Source of the DNA: Candidatus Peregrinibacteria bacterium
Lineage (GTDB): Bacteria > Patescibacteriota > Gracilibacteria > UBA1369 > UBA12463
Direction of reading: 5' to 3'
Assembly: GCA_023245695.1 (NCBI GenBank)
Contig: JAHFJT010000015.1
Location: forward strand, 1-12,526
Length of the DNA stretch: 12,526 nt
Shown one piece after another: positions 1 through 6,479 of the stretch. The notes beneath the pieces are model-generated. The model searched no databases and was not told the DNA's origin. It worked only from the letters and a program-made list of their open reading frames with translations. Each line of letters opens with the position of its first letter. The stretch's first letter is position 1. Made by a program: the position numbers and the translations under genes.

Positions 1-521
1 CATATTTTCTCAGCACTACTCCGATGGGCGTGATCTACCCTTCTCATAATAGCTACTTGCTCTTTAGCTTTTTCCTTCCTCGACTTTTCGAGTTCACGCT
101 CGGAATGGCGCTTGCATATGCGTACATGCGACGGAATGACGTTATTGAGAAGATGGTGAGTTTTGGCGGATTTTTGGCGGGTGTAGCGCTGAGCCTGCTT
201 GGTTTTGGATTCGATATGTACCAGTGGGGATGGCCGTACTCTGACCTGACCGTGGCTATGGGTCTCTTTCTCGTGTTTTTAAATCTCGGCTCGTGGTTTG
301 CTCATCTTGAGTGGACGAAGCGTATCATGACCTTCCTGAGCGACTCGTCGTATGAGAATTTCTTGATTCATCACTACTACTTAAACTACTTTTTGGCACC
401 GCTCTTGCTTGTTCTTGGATGGCAACATGAGGGCTGGTTTTGGCTCTTCATGCTGCCATTTGCATTAGGTTCAATTCTGCTTGGATGGATTGCTCAGAAG
501 ATGGGAAGTTCAATTGGATAG
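1..521 (+). CDS. Membrane acyltransferase, acyltransferase-3 family (3' end only)
   Basis: The reading frame is open from the first full codon at base 3 to the TAG at 519-521, so the 5' end lies outside the window; the ATG at 24 is probably internal. The protein is strongly hydrophobic, with about four to five membrane-spanning stretches. Two features fit the C-terminal half of acyltransferase-3 (OafA/YrhL-like) proteins: a segment containing FEFTLGMALAY, which resembles the family's F-x-LGM region, and the motif SSYENFLIHHYY near the end, which matches the late 'SY-x-x-FLIH' helix. Family members move acyl groups (often acetyl) onto cell-surface sugars, lipids or peptidoglycan at the cytoplasmic membrane. 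The substrate cannot be told, because the N-terminal half with the catalytic residues is missing. The next gene starts 76 bases downstream behind its own promoter, so they are probably separate units. Confidence 0.75.
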   Translation, partial: YFLSTTPMGVIYPSHNSYLLFSFFLPRLFEFTLGMALAYAYMRRNDVIEKMVSFGGFLAGVALSLLGFGFDMYQWGWPYSDLTVAMGLFLVFLNLGSWFAHLEWTKRIMTFLSDSSYENFLIHHYYLNYFLAPLLLVLGWQHEGWFWLFMLPFALGSILLGWIAQKMGSSIG

Positions 522-528
522 ACTGGCC

Positions 529-557
529 TTGACAAAAAATACGTAAGCACCTAAACT
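529..557 (+). promoter_or_regulatory. Promoter of the marR-ABC exporter operon
   Basis: A perfect -35 box, TTGACA (529-534), is followed after 17 bases by a -10-like TAAACT (552-557, 4 of 6 matches). The predicted start of transcription is near 564, giving a leader of about 34 bases before the ATG at 598. It is the best -35 match in the window. The inverted repeat at 536-578 covers the spacer, the -10 and the start site. Confidence 0.65.
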
Positions 558-578
558 ATTAACTAGCTTATGTATTTT
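536..578. promoter_or_regulatory. Long inverted repeat over the marR promoter (candidate operator, or terminator of the upstream gene)
   Basis: The arms AAAATACGTAAGC (536-548) and GCTTATGTATTTT (566-578) are complementary at 12 of 13 positions, separated by 17 bases that contain the -10 box. The single mismatch (543/571) would be a G-U pair in RNA. Overlap with the promoter suggests an operator for the MarR-type protein encoded just downstream, since MarR regulators commonly repress their own operons. The other reading is a weak A/T-rich terminator for the upstream acyltransferase transcript; the tail is only TTTTACC. The sequence alone does not decide between them. Confidence 0.45.
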
Positions 579-597
579 ACCATGTCATCTTCACACC

Positions 598-1029
598 ATG
601 GATCGACAACCACTCATTGCTGAACTTGTAGAAAATATGGGTTTTCTCGGAAGACATATCTTTATGTCACATGCTGGTAAAGGCCTCAAAAAAGGCGCAC
701 CGACTCGTGCCCAGATCGGTATCATGCTGGTGGTGATGCACGCAGGTGCGTCAAGCGTCAAAGAGCTCGCGGGGAAGTTCTGTATGTCTTCAAGTGCTGT
801 AACCCAACTTGTCGACGGTATGGTAAAAGAAAAACTCCTCAAGCGAGAAGAAGATGGTAAAGATCGACGCCGTATTGCCGTGTCACTCACTGAAAAAGGG
901 AAGAAGGTTGTCCTTAAGGCAAAAAAAGAACGTCTTGCACACTTCACTACACTTCTCACTCCATTGAATGACACTGAGCTTAAGCAGCTCCACAACATTC
1001 AGCAAAAAATTCTTACTCATTTGTCATAA
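598..1029 (+). CDS. MarR-family transcriptional regulator
   Basis: The 143-residue protein has the usual MarR length. The core is a winged helix-turn-helix: SVKELAGKF (about 58-66) then SSSAVTQLVDGMVKEKLL (about 69-86) form the DNA-binding helices, and the basic wing is EEDGKDRRRIAVSLTEKG (about 89-106). The flanking helices would form the dimer interface. MarR proteins are cytoplasmic repressors released from DNA by small aromatic or toxic compounds. The gene is first in an operon with two ABC exporter genes (13 bases to the next start), a classic drug-efflux arrangement, so it probably represses its own operon through the inverted repeat at 536-578. No Shine-Dalgarno sequence precedes the ATG at 598; another ATG at 582 is in a different frame that stops quickly. 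The inducer is unknown. Confidence 0.88.
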   Translation: MDRQPLIAELVENMGFLGRHIFMSHAGKGLKKGAPTRAQIGIMLVVMHAGASSVKELAGKFCMSSSAVTQLVDGMVKEKLLKREEDGKDRRRIAVSLTEKGKKVVLKAKKERLAHFTTLLTPLNDTELKQLHNIQQKILTHLS

Positions 1030-1042
1030 TCTTTCGATACGT

Positions 1043-2791
1043 ATGAAAAAGCAGGATATGAAACCAGGTACAGAACAGGCCATGAAGCCGAAGCAGCCAA
1101 GCATTTTTGGCATTCTTAAGCCATATAAACGACAGATCATCCTGCTCGTAATCCTTTCACTATCAATAAATCTCCTCACCCTTATCCTTCCAAAAATTAT
1201 TTCCCATGGGATCGATGCGTATACCCATGGAACATTTGTATTTCAGACCGTAATCTGGCAATTTCTCGCGTTATCTGGAGGGATTTTCGTGTTTGCGTAT
1301 CTCCAGAGCATTGTCCAAACGTATGCGTCAGAGCGTGTCGCGCGTGACCTTCGCTCGGAGCTCGCGGGAAAGATTTCCCAACAGAGTACGGCATATATCC
1401 AGCAGGTGACGGCAGGAAAGCTTCTCACAAATCTCACCTCAGATATCGACTCGATCAAGCTCTTTGTGGCGCAGGCCATTGTGTCACTTGTGGCTTCAGG
1501 ATGTATTATTATCGGCGCAGCAATTATTCTTTTGACGATCAACTGGAAACTGGCCCTTGCTGTTCTCACGATCGTTCCGGTCATTGCAGCGACGTTCTTT
1601 TTGGTGCTCAAAAAGGTTCGACTTCTATTTGTGAAGTCGCGTGAAATTATAGACTGGCTCAATAAAGTTATTAATGAAAGCATTCTTGGATCGGCCCTCA
1701 TTCGCGTGCTGCACTCGAAGCAGTGGGAACACAAAAAATTTGAGGCTGCAAATGCGAATGCGAGGGATTTGGGTATTCAGATTTTAAAATTATTTTCGGC
1801 GCTTATTCCGGTTGTCACCTTCTTGAGTGGATTTGCCACGATCCTTATTTTGGCTCTTGGTGGCCATTATGTGATCCTTGGAGACATGAGCTTTGGCGAC
1901 TTTGCCGCGTTCAATAGCTATGTAGGTATTCTTATCTTCCCGATTTTTGTGATCGGCTTTATGAGCAATATTATCGCACAGGCGAGTGCGTCGTATGTAC
2001 GTATCGATGCGGTTTTGAAGGCAGAGATTCGACCTGAGGTTGGAACGATTTCTGACGCCATTCGAGGTGATATTGCGCTCGACCATGTGACGGTTTCATA
2101 TGGAGAAAAACCGGCGCTTAAGGATGTATCCTTTTCGATTCACGGTGGTACGAAGACGGCCATTATTGGTCCTACTGCTGCAGGAAAGAGCCAATTGCTC
2201 TATTTGCTCACGGCGCTTATCGAGCCGCAAGAGGGGACGGTGAGTTTCGATGGACGAGATATTCACGACTACGATAAGGCGGCGCTTCATCAGCAAGTTG
2301 GTTTCGTATTTCAGGATAGTATTATTTTCAATCTCTCGTTGCGAGAAAATATCGCGTTTAGCGATACGGTACAGGATGCGGATCTGAAAAAGGCGATCGC
2401 AACAGCGGAACTTCGAGACTTTATCGATACGCTTCCAAATGGCTTGAATACCATCGTTTCTGAGCGTGGAGCAAGTCTCTCTGGCGGACAAAAACAGCGA
2501 ATTATGCTCGCACGCGCCCTCACGCTTAATCCAAAAGTTCTCCTTCTCGATGACTTCACCGCACGTGTGGATACAAATACGGAGAAAAAAATTCTTGATA
2601 ATGTCGCAAAAAATTATCCGGGAATTACACTCATTTCAGTTACTCAGAAGATCGCTTCTGTGGAGCATTACGATCAGATTATTCTCCTTATGGAGGGTGA
2701 AATTATCGCTCAGGGAAGGCATAAACATCTCCTGAATACTTGCCCAGAATATGTTCAGATCTACGAGTCACAACGAAGTACCAACCATTAA
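1043..2791 (+). CDS. ABC exporter half-transporter, subunit with the degenerate ATP site
   Basis: The 582-residue protein has the standard order of an exporter half: a six-helix membrane domain (about 30-310) followed by an ATP-binding domain (about 345-575). The Walker A is GPTAAGKS (376-383), the Q-loop lies in GFVFQDS, and the signature LSGGQ (479-483) is intact. Two catalytic positions are altered: Walker B reads VLLLDD, with Asp504 where the catalytic Glu is expected, and the switch-loop His is Gln535 (VTQKIAS). The same pair of changes is known in the degenerate subunits of heterodimeric exporters such as TM287/288 and LmrCD. The next gene encodes the matching partner. I chose ATG 1043 because the frame opens inside marR and the protein-like sequence starts here, 13 bases after the marR stop. 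No ribosome-binding site is visible. The likely role is efflux of drugs or lipophilic compounds. Confidence 0.9.
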   Translation: MKKQDMKPGTEQAMKPKQPSIFGILKPYKRQIILLVILSLSINLLTLILPKIISHGIDAYTHGTFVFQTVIWQFLALSGGIFVFAYLQSIVQTYASERVARDLRSELAGKISQQSTAYIQQVTAGKLLTNLTSDIDSIKLFVAQAIVSLVASGCIIIGAAIILLTINWKLALAVLTIVPVIAATFFLVLKKVRLLFVKSREIIDWLNKVINESILGSALIRVLHSKQWEHKKFEAANANARDLGIQILKLFSALIPVVTFLSGFATILILALGGHYVILGDMSFGDFAAFNSYVGILIFPIFVIGFMSNIIAQASASYVRIDAVLKAEIRPEVGTISDAIRGDIALDHVTVSYGEKPALKDVSFSIHGGTKTAIIGPTAAGKSQLLYLLTALIEPQEGTVSFDGRDIHDYDKAALHQQVGFVFQDSIIFNLSLRENIAFSDTVQDADLKKAIATAELRDFIDTLPNGLNTIVSERGASLSGGQKQRIMLARALTLNPKVLLLDDFTARVDTNTEKKILDNVAKNYPGITLISVTQKIASVEHYDQIILLMEGEIIAQGRHKHLLNTCPEYVQIYESQRSTNH

Positions 2792-2817
2792 TATACCTAC
2801 GCACTTATACCGAAACT

Positions 2818-4593
2818 ATGAATTACGCACTTACTAAACCAGGACAGGAGTCACGAAAAACGAGCGTTCTTCCAGCACTCAAAAAACTCGCATCGTTGAT
2901 GATCGATGACAAGGGAAAACTTATCCTCGCGTTTATTGCGATTATCATCAACTCGGCACTGAATTTAACCGCGCCTATTCTTATCGGGCATGCGGTCGAT
3001 ACCTATCTGGTCACCAAACAATACGATGGGGTTCTCAAGTACTCTGGCTTACTGCTGCTGATTTACCTAGGTGCACTCGTGATGAGTTACCTCCAGACCA
3101 AACTCATGGGAATGGTGGGTCAGCGCATGCTTTTCAATTTGCGTCATGCGATTTTTACAAAACTCCAGCAACTTCCGGTCGCGTTTTTTAATCAAAATAA
3201 GATTGGTGATCTTATCTCTCGAATCAATAATGATACTGATAAGCTCAACCAGTTTTTCTCGCAGTCTTTAATGCAGTTTGTAGGAAGTATTTTTATTATG
3301 GTTGGTTCGGGTATTTCTATTCTCTTGATTCGTCCACGTTTGGCGCTCGCTGCGCTCGCGCCCGCCCTCGGCCTCCTCATATTCACACGTGTGATTTCGC
3401 CCTGGGTGAAGCGGAAAAATGCCCTCAACCTTCAGAGCGTCGGTGGCATGAGTGCAGAGATCCAGGAAAGTCTCAACAACTTCAGAGTTATCGTCGCCTT
3501 CAATCGACGAGATTACTTCCGAAATAAATTTAACGAGGCGAACGACGTGCAGTATGCCACGGCAATAAAATCTGGCATTGCGAATAACATTTTCACGCCG
3601 GTCTACGGTCTGTGCTCAAACATCGCGCAGCTCATCGTGCTGGCCTATGGTATTAACCTTATTATGATAGGGGATTTCACGTTGGGACTTCTTATCAGCT
3701 TCCTGACGTACATGACACGTTTTTATGATCCGCTTCGACAGTTGGCTTCTCTCTGGGCAAATTTCCAGGTGGCGCTCGCGGGTTGGGATCGCATTTCGGA
3801 CATTCTTGCGTTGGAGTCTGATCTCGTGGTGGTTCGTCCTGGACCTTGGGCAGAGAAGCCGGAATCTACTTCTTCATCGGTGATGTCTTTCGTGAATGTC
3901 TCGTTTCATTATCCCGATGGCAAAGATGTTTTGAAACATATCACCTTCAATCTCGAGCCAGGAAAAACGTATGCGCTCGTAGGTCCAACGGGTGGTGGCA
4001 AGACGACGACGGCTTCACTCATGGCGCGTTTGTACGATCCAACGGATGGCATGGTGATGCTCCACGGCCGAGATATTCGCGGATATCGATCCGAGGAGCG
4101 TGCGCAGAAGATTGGGTTTATTCTCCAAGAGCCGTTCTTATTTACAGGAACAGTGCGAGACAATATCATTTATGGAAATCCTGCCTACCGAGAGCACTCT
4201 ACCGAGCAACTCGCTGCGGTTTTGAAAGAGTCGGGCCTTGAGATACTCCTGGCTCGATTTGAAAAGGGTCTCGACACGCCGGTTCTTGCGAGTGGTGATA
4301 CCATCAGTCTTGGCCAGAAACAGCTTATTGCCTTCATCCGTGCGGTATTGCGAAAGCCTGATATCTTGATTCTCGATGAGGCGACGGCGAATATCGATAC
4401 GGTGACGGAGCAGCTCTTGGAAGAAATTTTGAAGCAGTTGCCGAAGACGACCACGCGGGTGATTATTGCGCATCGTTTAAACACGATCGAAAATGCGGAT
4501 GAAATCTTCTTCATCAATTCGGGAGAGGTGACGCTTGCGGGTTCAATGGAGCACGCGGTCGATATGCTCTTGCACGGAAAGCGAGAGAGCTAA
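2818..4593 (+). CDS. ABC exporter half-transporter, partner subunit with catalytic Walker B
   Basis: The 591-residue protein has a six-helix membrane domain (about 35-320) and an ATP-binding domain (about 360-585). The Walker A is GPTGGGKT (389-396), the Q-loop lies in GFILQEP, Walker B is ILILDE with catalytic Glu521, and the switch His552 is present (IIAHRLNT). The signature is abnormal: ISLGQ (496-500) instead of LSGGQ. This complements the preceding protein, which has a normal signature but lost Glu and His. Paired head to tail they give one full ATP site and one degenerate site, as in TM287/288, LmrCD and BmrCD. ATG 2818 is 26 bases after the previous stop; upstream in-frame codons overlap the previous gene and look non-homologous. 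A TATACC lies 6 bases before the ATG and might add an internal promoter, but cotranscription with marR is the simpler reading. Confidence 0.9.
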   Translation: MNYALTKPGQESRKTSVLPALKKLASLMIDDKGKLILAFIAIIINSALNLTAPILIGHAVDTYLVTKQYDGVLKYSGLLLLIYLGALVMSYLQTKLMGMVGQRMLFNLRHAIFTKLQQLPVAFFNQNKIGDLISRINNDTDKLNQFFSQSLMQFVGSIFIMVGSGISILLIRPRLALAALAPALGLLIFTRVISPWVKRKNALNLQSVGGMSAEIQESLNNFRVIVAFNRRDYFRNKFNEANDVQYATAIKSGIANNIFTPVYGLCSNIAQLIVLAYGINLIMIGDFTLGLLISFLTYMTRFYDPLRQLASLWANFQVALAGWDRISDILALESDLVVVRPGPWAEKPESTSSSVMSFVNVSFHYPDGKDVLKHITFNLEPGKTYALVGPTGGGKTTTASLMARLYDPTDGMVMLHGRDIRGYRSEERAQKIGFILQEPFLFTGTVRDNIIYGNPAYREHSTEQLAAVLKESGLEILLARFEKGLDTPVLASGDTISLGQKQLIAFIRAVLRKPDILILDEATANIDTVTEQLLEEILKQLPKTTTRVIIAHRLNTIENADEIFFINSGEVTLAGSMEHAVDMLLHGKRES

Positions 4594-4617
4594 GCGCGCT
4601 GCGGCACTGCCCTGCGC
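4594..4617. terminator. GC-rich hairpin between convergent genes
   Basis: The 28-base gap between the convergent ABC and rRNA methyltransferase genes can fold: GCGC at 4596-4599 with GCGC at 4614-4617, and an inner GGC-ACT-GCC. No T-run follows on either strand, so it is not a textbook intrinsic terminator. It may still slow polymerase between converging transcripts. Confidence 0.22.
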
Positions 4618-4621
4618 AAGT

Positions 4622-5851
4622 CTACACCACCTCAATAATCGCCGTCTTCAAATACCGACCTTCGGTGAAGGCGAGGAGTTCCGCGTGATCAGCCGGTTGG
4701 GTAATCCATTTGAGAATTTTGGTTTGCTTTCCAGCTCGGCCTGCGGCGATCCGAAGAATATCTCGGAACTCTTCTTGCGAGATACGACCGGAACATGAGC
4801 TCGTGATGAGCACGCCGCCCTTTTCCAGGTGCGTGAAGCAGTGCTGGTTGAGCATGAGGTAGGCTTTGGAGGCGTTCTGGACGTGAGCCTCGGTCTTCGC
4901 GAGGGCTGGTGGATCACACACAATCACATCGTAGGGGCCATGTGGGAGCTGCGTGCGTCCGACGATGTCGAAGATGTCGTGATCTTCGAAGGCGTACTTC
5001 GGGTCGTTTGGATCGAGTTTATTGAGGGTGAAGTTATTTTTCGCCTGTTCGAGAGCGGGTTTCGAGATGTCGATACTCGTGACCTGTGTGGCGCCGTTTT
5101 TTGCGACATAGACACTGTAGGCGCCGGTGTATGAAAAAAGATTGAGCACGCGTTTATTTGCTGAGAGCGCTCCCACTTCTGCTCGCGCGTCACGTTGATC
5201 CAGGAAGAATCCAGTCTTCTGGCCATGGAGGGTATCAGCGTAGAAGTTAATACCGTTTTCCTGGAAGGTCACCGGTCCGGTAATATCTCCATGGTGTACC
5301 GTTATCGGCATGTCACTGAGACCTTCTTGTTTGCGAACTTCGATGTCGGATCGTTCGACGATAGCTCGTGGCGTGAAAGTCGTTTTGAGAGCTTCAATGA
5401 CCTCCGTACGGAATCGCTCCATGCCCGCAGTGTGCAGCTGGAAGACAAAGGTACTACCATACCGATCGATGATGAGCCCGGGAAGTGAGTCGGTTTCTGC
5501 GTGGACGAGACGGTAGCCGTTGGTGTGCGGCGGAAGATGTTTCTGTTTCCATACATCGAGTTCCGCGAAGCGTTTTTCAAAAAATGCCTGATCGATGGTT
5601 GTGGTTGTGTCTCGTGTGATGAGGCGTACTCGAATGTTCGTCAGGGGATTGTAGGTACCAATGCCGAGCTCTCTGCCATCGGATGCGAGGAGCATGACGA
5701 GGGATCCGGGAATAAGATCGGGAGCGGGAGTGGAGACGGGAACTACACTCGCCTTTGGCTCGCGTATCCCTTTAGAAAAAACCCACGGATGACCACCGAG
5801 AATCGGAACTTCTTTGCGCGGGAGGAGGGTAACGGTAGGGTAAGTGTTCAT
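4622..5851 (-). CDS. rlmI: RlmI-like 23S rRNA (cytosine-5) methyltransferase
   Basis: The 409-residue protein looks like a full-length RlmI/YccW-family enzyme, which uses S-adenosylmethionine to methylate C5 of a cytosine in 23S rRNA (C1962 in E. coli). In order: an N-terminal PUA-like RNA-binding domain (about 8-80, including GGHPWVFSKGI), a linker domain with the family motif GQKTGFFLDQR (210-220), the SAM-binding motif VLNLFSYTGAY (235-245), an acidic SAM contact in TSIDIS, the motif CDPPALAK (312-319), and SSCSGRIS with the likely catalytic Cys353. I chose the ATG at 5851: the frame extends upstream to a GTG at 5869, but that lies inside the promoter. A -10 box ends 6 bases before this ATG, so the mRNA may be leaderless. 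The gene converges on the ABC operon. The exact target base is inferred from the family. Confidence 0.88.
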   Translation of the reverse strand: MNTYPTVTLLPRKEVPILGGHPWVFSKGIREPKASVVPVSTPAPDLIPGSLVMLLASDGRELGIGTYNPLTNIRVRLITRDTTTTIDQAFFEKRFAELDVWKQKHLPPHTNGYRLVHAETDSLPGLIIDRYGSTFVFQLHTAGMERFRTEVIEALKTTFTPRAIVERSDIEVRKQEGLSDMPITVHHGDITGPVTFQENGINFYADTLHGQKTGFFLDQRDARAEVGALSANKRVLNLFSYTGAYSVYVAKNGATQVTSIDISKPALEQAKNNFTLNKLDPNDPKYAFEDHDIFDIVGRTQLPHGPYDVIVCDPPALAKTEAHVQNASKAYLMLNQHCFTHLEKGGVLITSSCSGRISQEEFRDILRIAAGRAGKQTKILKWITQPADHAELLAFTEGRYLKTAIIEVV

Positions 5852-5857
5852 GGCGGT

Positions 5858-5886
5858 CTTATAGCACACTATGAACTTGGCTTCAA
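5858..5886 (-). promoter_or_regulatory. Promoter of rlmI with extended -10, predicted leaderless start
   Basis: On the minus strand TTGAAG (5886-5881, 4 of 6) is followed after 17 bases by TATAAG (5863-5858, 5 of 6), with TGC directly before the -10 (extended -10 type). Six bases, ACCGCC, separate the -10 from the ATG, so transcription would be expected to start at or next to the A of the start codon. Confidence 0.7.
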
Positions 5887-5901
5887 GTAGCTATTTTCTT
5901 C

Positions 5902-5951
5902 TTGCAACTTTTCTCAATATATAGTACTATTAAATATATTATAAATAATAT
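5902..5951 (+). promoter_or_regulatory. Promoter and candidate operators of the toxin-antitoxin pair
   Basis: TTGCAA (5902-5907) and TACTAT (5925-5930) are spaced 17 bases apart and could be a -35/-10 pair (4 of 6 each). A second possible -10, TATAAA (5940-5945), lies 7 bases before the ATG. Two palindromes overlap these: ATAGTACTAT (5921-5930, perfect) and ATATTAT-AA-ATAATAT (5936-5951, perfect arms), the latter ending one base before the antitoxin ATG. Phd/YefM-type antitoxins usually repress their own operon at such palindromes. The segment is very A/T-rich, so chance matches are a real risk. Confidence 0.5.
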
Positions 5952-5952
5952 T

Positions 5953-6210
5953 ATGAATAATACTCTTACAGCACAAGAACTAAAAACAAAAGGGGCTACT
6001 ATTCTCCAAAAACGCCTTAAAAAAGCTGATGAACTCGTTATTACCGTCAGAGGAAAAGAAAGCTATGTCGTCCTGTCTATGAAGCAATATGAGTATTTGC
6101 GACAGTGCGAATTGGAACAGGCGCTCGCTGAATCGCAAGAAGACCTCAAGCATGGCCGCTATACCGATATGAGTGTAAAAAAACATATAAAGCTGCTTAA
6201 AAATGTATAA
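5953..6210 (+). CDS. Type II antitoxin, Phd/YefM-like
   Basis: The 85-residue protein has the size and layout of Phd/YefM antitoxins: an N-terminal dimerising, DNA-binding part (about 5-55, with TAQELKTKGATILQK and the strand-rich ELVITVRGKESYVVLSMKQYEYL) and a charged helical tail (about 55-85) that would wrap and block the toxin. The frame is open upstream to a TTG at 5902, but the ATG at 5953 gives the family's usual N-terminus and lies just after the palindromic operators. The end overlaps the toxin start by 8 bases, typical of translationally coupled pairs. The gene is richer in A/T than its neighbours, which may reflect transfer. The assignment to Phd/YefM rather than another small antitoxin family is from pattern only. 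Confidence 0.75.
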   Translation: MNNTLTAQELKTKGATILQKRLKKADELVITVRGKESYVVLSMKQYEYLRQCELEQALAESQEDLKHGRYTDMSVKKHIKLLKNV

Positions 6211-6475
6211 ATTGCGTTTTACGGAAAGCTACCAGAAGCGTGCAAAGAAATTTTTTCAAAAGCATCGTGATCTGATGACGCAGTACGAGAAAGTGCTTCA
6301 AATTTTATGCATCAATCCTCGGCACCCCTCACTCAGGCTTCACAAGCTATCGGGTAGCATGGATGGCTTTTCGAGCGTTTCAATCAATCTTTCCTACCGA
6401 TTAATTCTATATTTTATCGTAAAAGACGATATCATCGTGCCGATTAATATCGGGTCGCATGATGAGGTGTACTGA
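6203..6475 (+). CDS. Type II toxin, RelE/ParE superfamily (YafQ/RelE-like mRNA endonuclease)
   Basis: The 90-residue basic protein fits the RelE/ParE fold. Two N-terminal helices (about 7-37) include QKRAKKFFQKH. The motif LHKLSGSMDGF (46-56) matches the family's 'H-x-L-x-G-x-x-x-G' turn. SYRLILYFI (64-72) is the central strand and IGSHDEVY (83-90) is the typical ending. RelE-type toxins cut mRNA in the ribosome and arrest growth until neutralised. Compared with E. coli YafQ, the His47-like and C-terminal His86 positions are kept, but the stretch that carries catalytic His63 and Asp67 in YafQ reads SSVSINLS here, so the catalytic set differs. The start overlaps the antitoxin by 8 bases and no ribosome-binding site is seen. 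It ends 4 bases from the convergent HAD gene. Confidence 0.82.
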   Translation: MYKLRFTESYQKRAKKFFQKHRDLMTQYEKVLQILCINPRHPSLRLHKLSGSMDGFSSVSINLSYRLILYFIVKDDIIVPINIGSHDEVY

Positions 6476-6479
6476 GGGT

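Noticed and set aside
1243..1734. Minus-strand open frame inside the first ABC gene
   Set aside because: It is antisense to a gene with unmistakable transporter motifs, and is Cys/Ser/Arg-rich with no recognisable domain.
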